From Actinomycetaceae bacterium (GTDB taxonomy: Bacteria; Actinomycetota; Actinomycetes; Actinomycetales; Actinomycetaceae), in NCBI GenBank assembly GCA_030524055.1, contig JAUNHH010000004.1, positions 124,001-188,000 on the forward strand: a stretch of DNA of 64,000 nucleotides, given 5' to 3'. How positions within the stretch are numbered: position 1 is the stretch's first letter; the number at the start of each line of letters is the position of its first letter. The notes under the pieces were generated by a model that saw nothing but the letters and a program-made list of their open reading frames with translations, did no database searches and was not told the origin of the DNA. Of the stretch, positions 36,097 to 44,750 are shown one piece after another. A program made the position numbers and the translations under genes.

Positions 36097-36409
36097 ACAG
36101 TATCGAAACGACAATCTATGCGAGCAGCTACGCGCAACTATCGACTCCCTCTATGACTGTTCACATTGCGAGGAATTGTCGGGCCTGATTGACGACCATA
36201 TTCTTGACGGCCCAGACGCTGCCGCTCGTGCTTTCCTTTACGACCATGCACGTCACTGCGAAACCTGCCAGGATCTTTTAGCCCAGGAAGATCTTCTCCG
36301 CCAGTTACTGCGGTCATGCTGGCCCCAGGTTGCCCCTTCCGGCCTGCAGGCACGCATTATTTCGCGCACAATCCGCGTCAGCGTGGTGACCAGTGGCGGT
36401 GGACAATAG
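36089..36409 (+). CDS. rsrA: Mycothiol-system anti-sigma factor RsrA
   Basis: A 106-residue zinc anti-sigma factor. The ZAS motif is HARHCETC (His-x3-Cys-x2-Cys), preceded by the Cys-containing stretch YDCSHCEEL. On disulphide stress the zinc is lost and SigH/SigR is released. The ATG at 36089 lies in the sigH 3' end with GGAGG upstream. Translation coupling keeps the two proteins in balance. Confidence 0.92.
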   Translation: MTKQYRNDNLCEQLRATIDSLYDCSHCEELSGLIDDHILDGPDAAARAFLYDHARHCETCQDLLAQEDLLRQLLRSCWPQVAPSGLQARIISRTIRVSVVTSGGGQ

Positions 36410-36450
36410 GGGCACTCCTCTAGCGATAAACAGCACCTGAACGGCCTTTT

Positions 36451-36456
36451 TATAAT
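36451..36456 (+). promoter_or_regulatory. Possible -10 element upstream of bL37
   Basis: A perfect TATAAT lies 96 bp before the bL37 start. No good -35 was found at normal spacing, so it may be chance. Confidence 0.3.
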
Positions 36457-36551
36457 GGCCTGTGCGCAGCTTAACGGGGATGATGTTGGTCGCACGGTGC
36501 CAAATGTGGGACACTGTCGAGGCTGGATACGACATTTTTTGAGGAGACGAC

Positions 36552-36626
36552 ATGTCCAAGAAGGGCCGTAAGCGTCGCGATCGTCGCAAGAATGGGGCTA
36601 ACCACGGTAAGCGTCCCAACGCCTGA
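36552..36626 (+). CDS. 50S ribosomal protein bL37 (24 residues)
   Basis: A 24-residue, strongly basic protein beginning MSKKGRKRRDRRKN and ending ANHGKRPNA. This is the signature of the very small actinobacterial large-subunit protein bL37, commonly missed in annotation. GAGGAGA lies just upstream of the ATG as a ribosome-binding site, and a strong 14-bp terminator hairpin follows the stop. Its place after sigH-rsrA is as in other actinobacteria. Confidence 0.88.
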   Translation: MSKKGRKRRDRRKNGANHGKRPNA

Positions 36627-36638
36627 ACAGTGAAAATG

Positions 36639-36670
36639 CATATGCCCGAAGGACTTCCTTCGGGCATATG
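36639..36670 (+). terminator. Terminator after bL37
   Basis: CATATGCCCGAAGG (36639-36652) and CCTTCGGGCATATG (36657-36670) form a perfect 14-bp stem with an ACTT loop, followed by TTGTATT. Confidence 0.88.
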
Positions 36671-36702
36671 TTGTATTCACAACAGAAACGACGAGGGCGG
36701 GG

Positions 36703-37302
36703 TTATTGCCGCACATTAGCTCCAGTCCACTCATACCAGCCCTGATGCAACACCACCCACGACATCAACGCATACCCCGCCTGGCCAGGCAAAGTCGCCC
36801 CATTTTCTGCACGTGCACCAGAAGCTGCCATATCCTCAAACCACTGATCGTGGGCAACCAGCGGCGTAAAGGTATCGACGTAGGGCAGCGAACGCCGTTC
36901 ACACACCTGCTTGCAGGCCGCCGATAACTCTCCCAAATGCGTGTGGTCAATCCCGGCCAATGGTGGCGGGCCGACAACGAAACTAGGAATCCCCAGTGAC
37001 GTCGCACGATCGGTAATATTCGCCAGATTCAAACGCGACCGGGCAGTTGTTGATCCCGAGGTCACGTCAGCAGCACCAATACCGATTACTAGCGCTCGCG
37101 GGCCCTCATTTCCAAGGCGCGCGCGCACTTCCGCTTCCCACCGGGCTGATAAACCTGCCGTTGGTTCGCCAGGAATAGGCAGCGTCATCACAAGTGGGGG
37201 CGTATCGAATTGAGAACGTGCAATCACCCTGCCGACCCATCCCAGGGCGCGGGGGTCACCAACTCCTGCGACAAGTTCGTCACCGATGACACAGATCCGC
37301 AT
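36703..37302 (-). CDS. SGNH/GDSL-type hydrolase
   Basis: A 199-residue protein starting MRICVIGDELVAGVGDPRALGW. The nucleophile block GDS is read here as GDE (RICVIGDELV), so the usual serine is a Glu, but later blocks fit: VIGIGAADV for block III, and a C-terminal His in LVAHDQWFED. The family cleaves esters or acetyl groups. The changed block I raises doubt about activity. Start 37302 has GGAG upstream. A 12-base copy of the dispersed word (36691-36702) touches its stop. Confidence 0.62.
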   Translation of the reverse strand: MRICVIGDELVAGVGDPRALGWVGRVIARSQFDTPPLVMTLPIPGEPTAGLSARWEAEVRARLGNEGPRALVIGIGAADVTSGSTTARSRLNLANITDRATSLGIPSFVVGPPPLAGIDHTHLGELSAACKQVCERRSLPYVDTFTPLVAHDQWFEDMAASGARAENGATLPGQAGYALMSWVVLHQGWYEWTGANVRQ

Positions 37303-37471
37303 GGACACTCCAGTTTTCAGGGCTTGGCCGGACACAGGCACAGATTATGCCGCTTATTGGCCAGGGGGCGTGTGGCTCGCCTCACCGGAGCAGAATTCTT
37401 CTGGGAAGCACTCCGCAGCGGTGAGGTTGTCATTGTTATCCCTGATTGACCTTGGAAGGCAAGTGTGCTGG

Positions 37472-40400
37472 TCACAGCTGGAAGGCAGAGTCCACAAGGG
37501 TCGCAAGTTGTTCTTTGTGTAGAGCCGAGCGGCCAGCGGCCGTTGTGGCTGACGCTGGACGCGAGACACGACGCACCTGCAGACCCAGCTCTGGGAAGAG
37601 TTCCAAAGCTAAGAATGGCCATGGTCCCTGGTTGGAGGGTTCATCTTGGACCCAGGTCACTTGAGCGCCAGGATATTTCGCGAGTTGGGCTGCCAAGGCG
37701 TCGGTGGGCAGGGGGTACAGCTGCTCAAGGCGAATAATCGCGACATCACTGCGACCTCGTGAGGTCCGCTCACGCAGCAGATCGTAATAAATACGTCCGC
37801 TGCACAGCATGACGTGGCGAATATTTGAGGGGGTAATTGCCGGGTCGATTTCCCCAATAACGGGGTGGAAGGCGCCGTCAGTGAAATCCTCAATGGGGGA
37901 GGTGGCCGCAGAAAGGCGTAAAAGTTGCTTGGGCGTAAAAACAATCAGTGGTTTACGAGGGCGACGGTAGGCCTGCTGACGCAACATATGGAAATGATTA
38001 GCCGGAGTTGATGGCTGAACCACCCACATATTGTCTTCAGCGCAAAGCTGCAAATAGCGTTCAATTCGTGCTGAAGAGTGGTCTGGTCCTTGGCCTTCAT
38101 AGCCATGAGGCAGCATTAAGACCACGGAGGAGCGCTGGCCCCATTTTTGTTCTGCCGAACAGATAAACTCGTCAATAATGGTTTGGGCGCCAATAGCAAA
38201 ATCGCCAAATTGTGCTTCCCAAATGACTAAGGCATCGGGACGTTCAACGGAATAGCCATATTCATAGGCTAAGACTGCGTATTCCGATAGAGGCGAATCT
38301 AAAATAGTGAATTGGCCCTGGTCTTCGGTGAGGTAATTCAGTGGGGTAAATTCACGGCCATCGGTATTGTCATGAAGAACAGCGTGGCGCTGGACGAAAG
38401 TGGCGCGGCGGGCATCCTGGCCGGAAAGACGTACAGGGGTGCCTTCCATCAGGAGAGTACCCAGAGCAAGAAGTTCACCAAAGCCCCAATCGACGGGGAC
38501 TTCTCCACGTGACATGGCAGCGCGACGTTCGCAAAGCTGGCGGATCTTTGGGTGAGGCGTGAAGCCCTCGGGGAAGGATTGTTGGGCCTGCCCAACCCTT
38601 TCGATTGCCTGTGCGGGAGCTGCGGAGGTCCACCCAATCATCATGCCGTAGCCCGGTAACTGGGATTCAGGGATCTGCCATCCAGTATCGCCAGTGGTGT
38701 TGACTGGGGTGGGTGCGGCATGAGCAAAGGGGCCTGTACGCGCTGGGGTAGTGGAGGTGGCAGACGAGGATGGGATCCACCCGTGTTGGCGAGTTTGCTC
38801 GAGGATGTCGTTGAGTTGGTCCTCATATTCGCGTGAGAGTTGCGCAGCTTCGTCTTCTGTCAGTTGGCCGCGTCCGATGAGGTTGCGGGTATAGACCGCG
38901 CGCGTAGAGGGAATGGAGTTAATCAGCGTGTACATGACGGGCTGCGTCATTGACGGGTCATCGCCTTCATTATGTCCACGCCGCCGGTAACACACCATGT
39001 CAATAATGACGTCCTTATGGAATTCATTCCGGTATTCCGCGGCGAGGCGAGCTACCCTCACCACCTGTTCCGGGTCGTCTCCATTAACGTGCAGAATTGG
39101 CACCTGAAGACCTTTAGCAAGGTCAGTTGGGTAACGTGTTGAGCGCCCCGATGTTGGGCCGGTTGTAAATCCAATTTGGTTATTGACAATGACGTGGATG
39201 GTGCCACCTGTGCGATATCCCGCTAATTGCGACATATTCAGGCATTCTTGGACGACTCCTTGGCCAATAAATGCGGCATCGCCGTGAACTAAAAGGGGCA
39301 CAACGGGCAGGTCTGGGTCATCTAAAAGATCCTGTTTGGCACGGACAATACCTTCTAAAACGCCATCAGCGGCTTCCAAGTGTGACGGGTTGGCAGCCAA
39401 ATACACCTTCGTGGCGACACCATCTTCAGCGGAATACACGCCTTCTGTACCCAAATGGTATTTCACATCGCCTGAGCCTTGGAGAAGACGATGATCCTGG
39501 TTGCCTTCAAATTCAGAGAAGATTTGGGCATAGGACTTGCCTGCAAGATTTGCCAGGACATTGAGGCGCCCACGGTGGGCCATGCCAATAGCGACCTCAT
39601 GGATCCCTTGCCGAGCGCTGGTAGCGAGAACTTCATCCAGAAGAGGAATGAGAGATTCCCCGCCTTCAAGAGAAAAACGCTTTTGGCCGACATATTTTGT
39701 CTGGAGGAATTCCTCGAATGCTTCTGCTCGAATCAGAGTGTCAAGAATGCGAGCGCGTTCAGCTGCTGTTGGAGGTTCATAGGGGCGTTCAATACGTTGT
39801 TGGAGCCATTGGCGCTGCTCTGGATCCTGAATATGCATATATTCAATGCCAACACTACGCGTATAGGTATCGCGAAGGCGGGAAAGAATATCGCGGAGGA
39901 GCATAGTGTCTTTTCCGCCGAATCCGCCGGTGGGGAAAGATCGGTCCAAATCCCATACGCTCAGGCCATAGCGACCTAAATGGAGATCTGGGTGTCGGCG
40001 GACTCGATAGGCAAGGGGGTCCGTATCTGCAGCTAAATGTCCACGCGAACGGAAAGCATGAATTAATTCGACAATACGGGCAGGCTTGCCTTTTTCTCTT
40101 TCCTCATCATAATCATAGTCAGCTTCCCAGGTATAGGGCTGATGAGGAATATGGAGGGAAGTGAAAACGCGATCATAAAAACCGTCTTGACCGGTGAGTT
40201 TCAAGTCAATAAGGCGGAGGAATTCCCCTGATGTTGCCCCCTGAATCACCCGGTGATCATAGGTGGAGGACATATACATCGTTTTACCGATGCCTAAAGT
40301 CGCTAATCGTGTTTCGGGAACGCCCGCATAAGCAGCGGGATAACTGGTGGCGCCCACACCCACAATAAGTCCCTGGCCAGTCATTAAACGAGGAACAGAA

Positions 40401-41314
40401 GTTGTGGTGCCTAATGTCCCTGGATTAGTCAGGGTTACTGTGGCTCCACTGTAATCTTCTGCCGTTAATGTGCCTTTACGTGCTTTAGCGACAAGTTCCT
40501 GATAGGCATTGACGAACTCCATAAAGGTGAGCGTGTCTGCCTTTTTGAGGACAGGAACAATGAGGGAACGTTCTTTCCCGGTAGAGACATCTATTGCTAA
40601 ACCAAAGCCGACATGGGCCATTCGAGTAATGGCGGGTTTATTGCCATCAAGGTCATAGCGCACATTCATTTCGGGCTTTTCGCATAGCGCCTCAACTACG
40701 GCATAGCCAATAAGGTGCGTAAAGGAGATTTTGCCACCAATAGTACGGGCGAGATGGGCATTAATTAGGGCGCGATTCTCAATGAGGAATTTCGCGGGAA
40801 TATCGCGTTGAGAAGTTGCGGTAGGAACAGTGAGAGACAACTCCATATTTTTTGCTGTGGCCCGACTGATCCCTTTTAAGGCCTGGGTGCGATCTTCATC
40901 AATCGCGTCGGGGGTGAGTGCGGCTGCTGTGTGGCCCAGGAGTTGTTGACGGGTATAGGGCGATGTTGCTTCCGCAATGCGTGCGCGTGGGGCAGGTGGG
41001 AGGTCAGAGCGGGTCACTGATTCGATATTGCGCCCATTGCCGTTATTCCCAGAGATTTCAGTTTCTGCGGTGACGTTGATCTGCCGATTGATATTTGACG
41101 AGGGCGGTGCGGGCGGCGCAGGAGGATCTGTGAGAGTAACCGGAGTGGGTGGGGTGACCTCTGTCGGGGAGGGAGGTTGCGGCGTTGGGGCGTTGGATCC
41201 AGCAAAATACGCCTGCCAGGATTCATCAACTGACGTTGGGTCACTCAGCCATTGGCTGCGCATACGTTCTACGAACCATGTGTTATTGCCTCGGGTGGCG
41301 TCTGTCGAAGTCAC
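37472..41314 (-). CDS. kgd: Multifunctional 2-oxoglutarate decarboxylase/dehydrogenase E1-E2 (Kgd)
   Basis: A 1280-residue fusion typical of actinobacteria. It has a short N-terminal E1-like segment (WFVERMRSQWLSDP), a Pro-rich linker, an E2o-type acyltransferase core with STYDHRVIQGATSGEFL (about 355), and the thiamine-diphosphate E1 core with AMAHRGRLNVLANLAGK, GDAAFIGQGVVQE and VNNQIGFTTG. It works in the TCA cycle, with E3 and lipoylated E2p supplied elsewhere. GTG start at 41314 with GAGGAC upstream. A copy of the dispersed word (41098-41110, one base off) encodes APPSS in the linker. Confidence 0.96.
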   Translation of the reverse strand: MTSTDATRGNNTWFVERMRSQWLSDPTSVDESWQAYFAGSNAPTPQPPSPTEVTPPTPVTLTDPPAPPAPPSSNINRQINVTAETEISGNNGNGRNIESVTRSDLPPAPRARIAEATSPYTRQQLLGHTAAALTPDAIDEDRTQALKGISRATAKNMELSLTVPTATSQRDIPAKFLIENRALINAHLARTIGGKISFTHLIGYAVVEALCEKPEMNVRYDLDGNKPAITRMAHVGFGLAIDVSTGKERSLIVPVLKKADTLTFMEFVNAYQELVAKARKGTLTAEDYSGATVTLTNPGTLGTTTSVPRLMTGQGLIVGVGATSYPAAYAGVPETRLATLGIGKTMYMSSTYDHRVIQGATSGEFLRLIDLKLTGQDGFYDRVFTSLHIPHQPYTWEADYDYDEEREKGKPARIVELIHAFRSRGHLAADTDPLAYRVRRHPDLHLGRYGLSVWDLDRSFPTGGFGGKDTMLLRDILSRLRDTYTRSVGIEYMHIQDPEQRQWLQQRIERPYEPPTAAERARILDTLIRAEAFEEFLQTKYVGQKRFSLEGGESLIPLLDEVLATSARQGIHEVAIGMAHRGRLNVLANLAGKSYAQIFSEFEGNQDHRLLQGSGDVKYHLGTEGVYSAEDGVATKVYLAANPSHLEAADGVLEGIVRAKQDLLDDPDLPVVPLLVHGDAAFIGQGVVQECLNMSQLAGYRTGGTIHVIVNNQIGFTTGPTSGRSTRYPTDLAKGLQVPILHVNGDDPEQVVRVARLAAEYRNEFHKDVIIDMVCYRRRGHNEGDDPSMTQPVMYTLINSIPSTRAVYTRNLIGRGQLTEDEAAQLSREYEDQLNDILEQTRQHGWIPSSSATSTTPARTGPFAHAAPTPVNTTGDTGWQIPESQLPGYGMMIGWTSAAPAQAIERVGQAQQSFPEGFTPHPKIRQLCERRAAMSRGEVPVDWGFGELLALGTLLMEGTPVRLSGQDARRATFVQRHAVLHDNTDGREFTPLNYLTEDQGQFTILDSPLSEYAVLAYEYGYSVERPDALVIWEAQFGDFAIGAQTIIDEFICSAEQKWGQRSSVVLMLPHGYEGQGPDHSSARIERYLQLCAEDNMWVVQPSTPANHFHMLRQQAYRRPRKPLIVFTPKQLLRLSAATSPIEDFTDGAFHPVIGEIDPAITPSNIRHVMLCSGRIYYDLLRERTSRGRSDVAIIRLEQLYPLPTDALAAQLAKYPGAQVTWVQDEPSNQGPWPFLALELFPELGLQVRRVSRPASATTAAGRSALHKEQLATLVDSAFQL

Positions 41315-41371
41315 CTTTGTCCTCGCTCCATTGTTGTTGTGTCATCGGGTGGGTGCCCGAGTACGTGTCAA

Positions 41372-41398
41372 AGTGTAGAGCCTCAGGGACCTAGGTCC
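41372..41398 (-). promoter_or_regulatory. Probable kgd promoter with palindromic operator
   Basis: On the minus strand TACACT (41377-41372) suits a -10 element. The perfect 12-bp palindrome GGACCTAGGTCC (41387-41398) lies over the expected -35. This would place a dimeric regulator on the kgd promoter. Confidence 0.4.
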
Positions 41399-41583
41399 GT
41401 AGTATTTGGTGGAGTTTTGAGGTGTCTCGGAGGGGAATTTTGCTTAGAGGTCGATCCTTTACCTGAACTTTATTTTCCTTTACGTGGGGCAGAAGAGAGG
41501 GGTGAGAGGAAAAAATGTGATCTGGAGCACTAGAAATGAGGTGGAGGCGGATTTTTTGGCGGAATTTCGGGAGTAAAGCACCC
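41399..41583. other. Intergenic spacer between kgd and the CPBP cassette
   Basis: Between the kgd promoter and the CPBP operator I see no gene. A short minus-strand frame (41391-41693) has no family features. The two divergent promoters flank it. Confidence 0.6.
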
Positions 41584-41633
41584 TTGACATTGATGTCAAG
41601 GATGCTTGACCTCAATGTCAAGGACGCTATACA
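41584..41633 (+). promoter_or_regulatory. Double operator and promoter of the CPBP-HTH cassette
   Basis: Two tandem 22-bp repeats (41584-41605, 41606-41627) each begin with a 16-bp inverted repeat of TTGAC...GTCAA. The second overlaps a promoter: TTGACC (41606-41611), 16-bp spacer, TATACA (41628-41633). The ATG follows 8 bp later, so the transcript is probably leaderless. Confidence 0.75.
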
Positions 41634-41641
41634 TTTGAGCC

Positions 41642-42367
41642 ATGAATACAACAGCTTCTTCCCCCATACAGATCGCTTCAACCCAGGTTCCATTTGGACG
41701 ACTCGCTATTGCAATGGGAATTCGTTTTCTCCCCATTCTTGCTGCCTCAGCGACATTTCTCGCTCTGGGAATCAACCCCTATTTTCTCAATGTCGCCATT
41801 ATTGGCATTGACATTTTGACATTGGTCGTCCTTCACTTCTTCATGAAGGCAGAAGGCAAACGCTTGCGGGATCTTTTTCTTCCCTTCAAAGCTATCGATA
41901 TCGCATGGGGATTACTTGCTTTCCTTATCTTCGTTGTCACCTGGTGGATCGCCAGTTTCATTTCGTGGCTCATTGTGTATCAAGGGCAAATGCCCACCGC
42001 AGGGTATTCTCAACCCAGTATTCCATTATGGCTGGGACTCATCTCCGTGGTGATTATGCCCATCACTATTGCCCTCGCTGAAGAAGCCCTTTATCGCGGA
42101 TACCTCCAAACTCGTTTATCCACACGTTTTGGCGCAGTCTCTGGTCTCCTACTTTCCGCTATTGTCTTTGGTATTCAGCACATTGGATTCCGACTGCCAA
42201 ATATTCAAGCCAGTGCTGTTCAGGTACTCACTACCCTTATTGCCGGCCTCGTCCTCGGAGGGTTGATGCTTTGGTTCAAGCGCACAGGCCCTCTTGTGAT
42301 CGCCCACTGGGGACTCGATTTTCTCTTCCTGGGTCTGCCTGCCCTCTTCCTCGCCATCGCCAACTGA
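41642..42367 (+). CDS. CPBP family intramembrane glutamic endopeptidase
   Basis: A 241-residue polytopic protein with about seven hydrophobic helices. The catalytic motifs are EEALYRGYL (Glu at 147-148), FGIQHIGF (His at 180) and a later HWGLDFLF (His at 222), the signature of CPBP (Abi) intramembrane proteases. Family members process prenylated proteins or give self-protection against bacteriocins. It heads a four-gene plus-strand unit with the double operator. The target is unknown. Confidence 0.88.
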   Translation: MNTTASSPIQIASTQVPFGRLAIAMGIRFLPILAASATFLALGINPYFLNVAIIGIDILTLVVLHFFMKAEGKRLRDLFLPFKAIDIAWGLLAFLIFVVTWWIASFISWLIVYQGQMPTAGYSQPSIPLWLGLISVVIMPITIALAEEALYRGYLQTRLSTRFGAVSGLLLSAIVFGIQHIGFRLPNIQASAVQVLTTLIAGLVLGGLMLWFKRTGPLVIAHWGLDFLFLGLPALFLAIAN

Positions 42368-42397
42368 AATATCGATCTCTAGAAAGGAAACGCTGCC

Positions 42398-42778
42398 ATG
42401 GAACCGTCAACCAAGAACTATGTCATTCGATTCGGAGCGGGGATGAGTGTCTACACCGCCTGTCTCGTTGGAGGCCTGTCTATCGCCCGACTTTTACCTC
42501 CACACCTCGCTCCGCTCACCATCCTCGCAGTTCTCCCAGGTATTGCCCTGGTTATCCGCGCAGTCATTCTCCACTGGGCAGAAAGTGACGAATTTGCTCG
42601 AACGCAAATACAATCGGGAATGGCCCTGGCATTTGCCGCTAGCGCACCGATCCTATTAGCTCTCGGCCTATTAGAACTCTCATTGGGAATTCGGATTCAC
42701 TTTATCTGGTCCTTCGCGATTGTCATGATGACGTGGGCCCTGACCGCCGCACAAGTGGCAATGAGGTACCGGTCATGA
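42398..42778 (+). CDS. Small four-helix membrane protein
   Basis: A 126-residue protein with about four hydrophobic helices (FGAGMSVYTACLVGGLSIARLL, PLTILAVLPGIALVIRAVIL, MALAFAASAPILLALGLLEL, FIWSFAIVMMTWALTAAQVAM). The layout is like the small membrane partners often encoded just before YozG-type HTH regulators. AGAAAGGA lies before the ATG. Its stop overlaps the first HTH gene as ATGA. Function is unknown. Confidence 0.75.
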   Translation: MEPSTKNYVIRFGAGMSVYTACLVGGLSIARLLPPHLAPLTILAVLPGIALVIRAVILHWAESDEFARTQIQSGMALAFAASAPILLALGLLELSLGIRIHFIWSFAIVMMTWALTAAQVAMRYRS

Positions 42779-42999
42779 AAAACTCACTGCGTGAATTGCG
42801 TTCTGACAGGCGTCTTGCTCAAGCTGATCTTGGTCGGCGTCTGGGCGTGTCGCGCCAGACCATTATCTCCATCGAGAATGAGAGATATGATCCTTCACTT
42901 GCATTGGCTTTTGCGATCGCCGCAGAGTTCTCGCTCAAAATAGAAGACATCTTCGAACCGCGGGACGTTGCCATAGCACAGGGACGAACAAGGCAGTAG
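42775..42999 (+). CDS. Cro/C1-type HTH regulator, first copy
   Basis: A 74-residue protein that is essentially one XRE helix-turn-helix (LRELRSDRRLAQADLGRRLGVSRQTI, recognition helix SRQTIISIEN). The tail IEDIFEPRDVAIAQ is typical of the YozG-like regulators. It is about 80 percent identical over its first 60 residues to the next gene, a tandem duplication. This copy has changes in the core (Ala for Thr before QADL, Glu-Arg for Gly-Lys after IEN), so it may be diverging. It starts inside the stop of the membrane gene. Confidence 0.85.
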   Translation: MKNSLRELRSDRRLAQADLGRRLGVSRQTIISIENERYDPSLALAFAIAAEFSLKIEDIFEPRDVAIAQGRTRQ

Positions 43000-43001
43000 A
43001 C

Positions 43002-43211
43002 ATGAAGAACTCACTTCGCGAATTGCGCTCAGACAAGCGACTCACTCAGGCCGATCTTGGTCAACGTCTGGGGGTTTCCCGACAGACCATTATCGCCATT
43101 GAGAATGGGAAATATGATCCTTCGCTTGCATTAGCATTCGCGATTGCGGCCGAGTTCTCGCTGAAAATAGAAGACATTTTCGATCCAACTGAAGATGATG
43201 CAGCGAAGTAG
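43002..43211 (+). CDS. Cro/C1-type HTH regulator, second copy
   Basis: A 69-residue XRE regulator, LRELRSDKRLTQADLGQRLGVSRQTI with recognition helix SRQTIIAIENGKYDPSLA. It keeps the family consensus (TQADLG, IENGKYDPS) better than the preceding copy. Only 2 bp separate the genes. It probably binds the TTGAC operator in front of the cassette. A strong terminator follows. Confidence 0.88.
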   Translation: MKNSLRELRSDKRLTQADLGQRLGVSRQTIIAIENGKYDPSLALAFAIAAEFSLKIEDIFDPTEDDAAK

Positions 43212-43235
43212 GAAGGTGCCCCTACGGAACTGCTC

Positions 43236-43285
43236 AAGGTGCCCTTAACAACAATCACACGGTGAATCGTTGTTAAGGGCGCCTT
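43236..43285 (+). terminator. Terminator of the CPBP-HTH cassette
   Basis: AAGGTGCCCTTAACAACAAT (43236-43255) pairs with 43266-43285 with two non-Watson-Crick positions, a 20-bp stem with a 10-nt loop, followed by a T-rich base run. Confidence 0.8.
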
Positions 43286-43430
43286 TATGTGTCGGCTCTT
43301 ACGTGTCATTGTTGACAGGGTCATAGGTTTGCTCGCCCCACCCCGACTACACTCATCAACATCATGGACAGTGACAGTTGCCCTTTATATTGCCCTGCAT
43401 ACCTCCGCCCATTAGCAGGAGGTGCCCAAT

Positions 43431-44750
43431 ATGCTCGTTGATATTGCCATGCTTGCCCTTGGAGTACTCCTCACCGCAGGAACCTTCGTCTTCGTGGCCT
43501 CTGAGTTCTCTCTCGTTTCCCTGGACCAACCTGTTTTAGAGCGGCGCAGCGCAGAAGGCGATAAGGGAGCCACCCAGGTTCTCAAAGCCACACGAACGTT
43601 GTCCACCCAACTCAGTGGTGCCCAAGTCGGGATTACACTCACCACGATTCTTCTGGGCTACACCACTCAAACATCCCTAGCGAATCTGCTCACCACCGTA
43701 TTCGGGCATGCAGGTCTGGCCCAGGCCGCCGCCACCGGTATTGCTGTTCTTGTGGCAGCAATAACTGTCAATGGCTTCTCTATGCTTTTTGGGGAACTTG
43801 TCCCCAAGAACTTCGCCCTCGCTCAGCCTCTCAAAACAGCGCGCGCCATTGTGCCACTTCACATGCTTTTTACTGCCCTGATGGGCCCTCTTATTCGTGT
43901 TCTCAATGCCAGCGCCAATTGGATTCTGGGCAGAATGGGGATCGAACCACAGGAAGAAATTTCTGCTGCGCGATCAGCTTCTGAACTCGCAGCACTGGTC
44001 CGCCATAGCGCTCAAGAAGGCACCCTTGATACCTCAACAGCGGCCCTCTTTACTAACTCCATCCGAATGGGTGATTTGAGTGCCGCTGATGTGATGACAG
44101 ACCGTGGCCGTGTTCATTTCCTTAGTCAAGAGGCCAGTGCCGCTGATGTTGTCACCCTCGCACATGAGACGGGACATTCTCGTTTCCCCGTATCAGGCGA
44201 AGACAGTGACGACATTATTGGTTTTGTCTCCCTGCGGCGTGCCATTGCGGTCCCCGCCGAGCGCCGCAATGATGTGCCTGTTGTGTCGTCATCCCTTTTG
44301 GCGCCAGCGCCTAGAGTTCCAGAAACGCTGGAACTCGGTCCGCTTATGCTGCAATTGCGCGATGAAGGCCTACAAATGGCCGTTGTGGTTGACGAATATG
44401 GTGGCGTTGCCGGAATTGTTACCCTCGAAGATGTTGTTGAGGAAATTGTCGGCGAAGTAGCAGATGAACATGATCAGCGTCGCCTGGGGATTCGTACGCG
44501 AAATGATGGGACCCTATTAATTCCAGGTACATTGCGCCCGGATGAATTATTAGAACGGACAGGTATTGCCTTGCCTGATGATGGGCCGTGGGACACGATT
44601 GCTGGCCTCGTGATGCAACGTTTAGGCAGAGTCTGTGTTGTGGGCGATAGCGTCGAGGTGGCGAATTGCTACCTGGAAGTCACCCAAATTCAAGGACGCC
44701 GCGTCACCCAAATTGCCATCACGCCCAATGCGGACAGGGGGCAAGAGTGA
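43431..44750 (+). CDS. CNNM/HlyC-CorC family membrane protein
   Basis: A 439-residue protein: a DUF21 membrane domain with four helices (IAMLALGVLLTAGTFVFVASEFSL first), two CBS domains with FPVSGEDSDDIIGFV and VVVDEYGGVAGIVTLEDVVEEIVGEV, and a CorC/HlyC C-terminal domain. Such proteins export magnesium or related cations, or respond to them. AGGAGG ends 8 bases before the ATG at 43431, so the GTG at 43422 is less likely. Its stop overlaps the GTG of the paralogue that follows (GTGA). Confidence 0.88.
   Translation: MLVDIAMLALGVLLTAGTFVFVASEFSLVSLDQPVLERRSAEGDKGATQVLKATRTLSTQLSGAQVGITLTTILLGYTTQTSLANLLTTVFGHAGLAQAAATGIAVLVAAITVNGFSMLFGELVPKNFALAQPLKTARAIVPLHMLFTALMGPLIRVLNASANWILGRMGIEPQEEISAARSASELAALVRHSAQEGTLDTSTAALFTNSIRMGDLSAADVMTDRGRVHFLSQEASAADVVTLAHETGHSRFPVSGEDSDDIIGFVSLRRAIAVPAERRNDVPVVSSSLLAPAPRVPETLELGPLMLQLRDEGLQMAVVVDEYGGVAGIVTLEDVVEEIVGEVADEHDQRRLGIRTRNDGTLLIPGTLRPDELLERTGIALPDDGPWDTIAGLVMQRLGRVCVVGDSVEVANCYLEVTQIQGRRVTQIAITPNADRGQE

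Noticed and set aside
36703-36720. Dispersed word as part of the SGNH hydrolase terminator
   Set aside because: Only one copy is present there, with no pairing arm.
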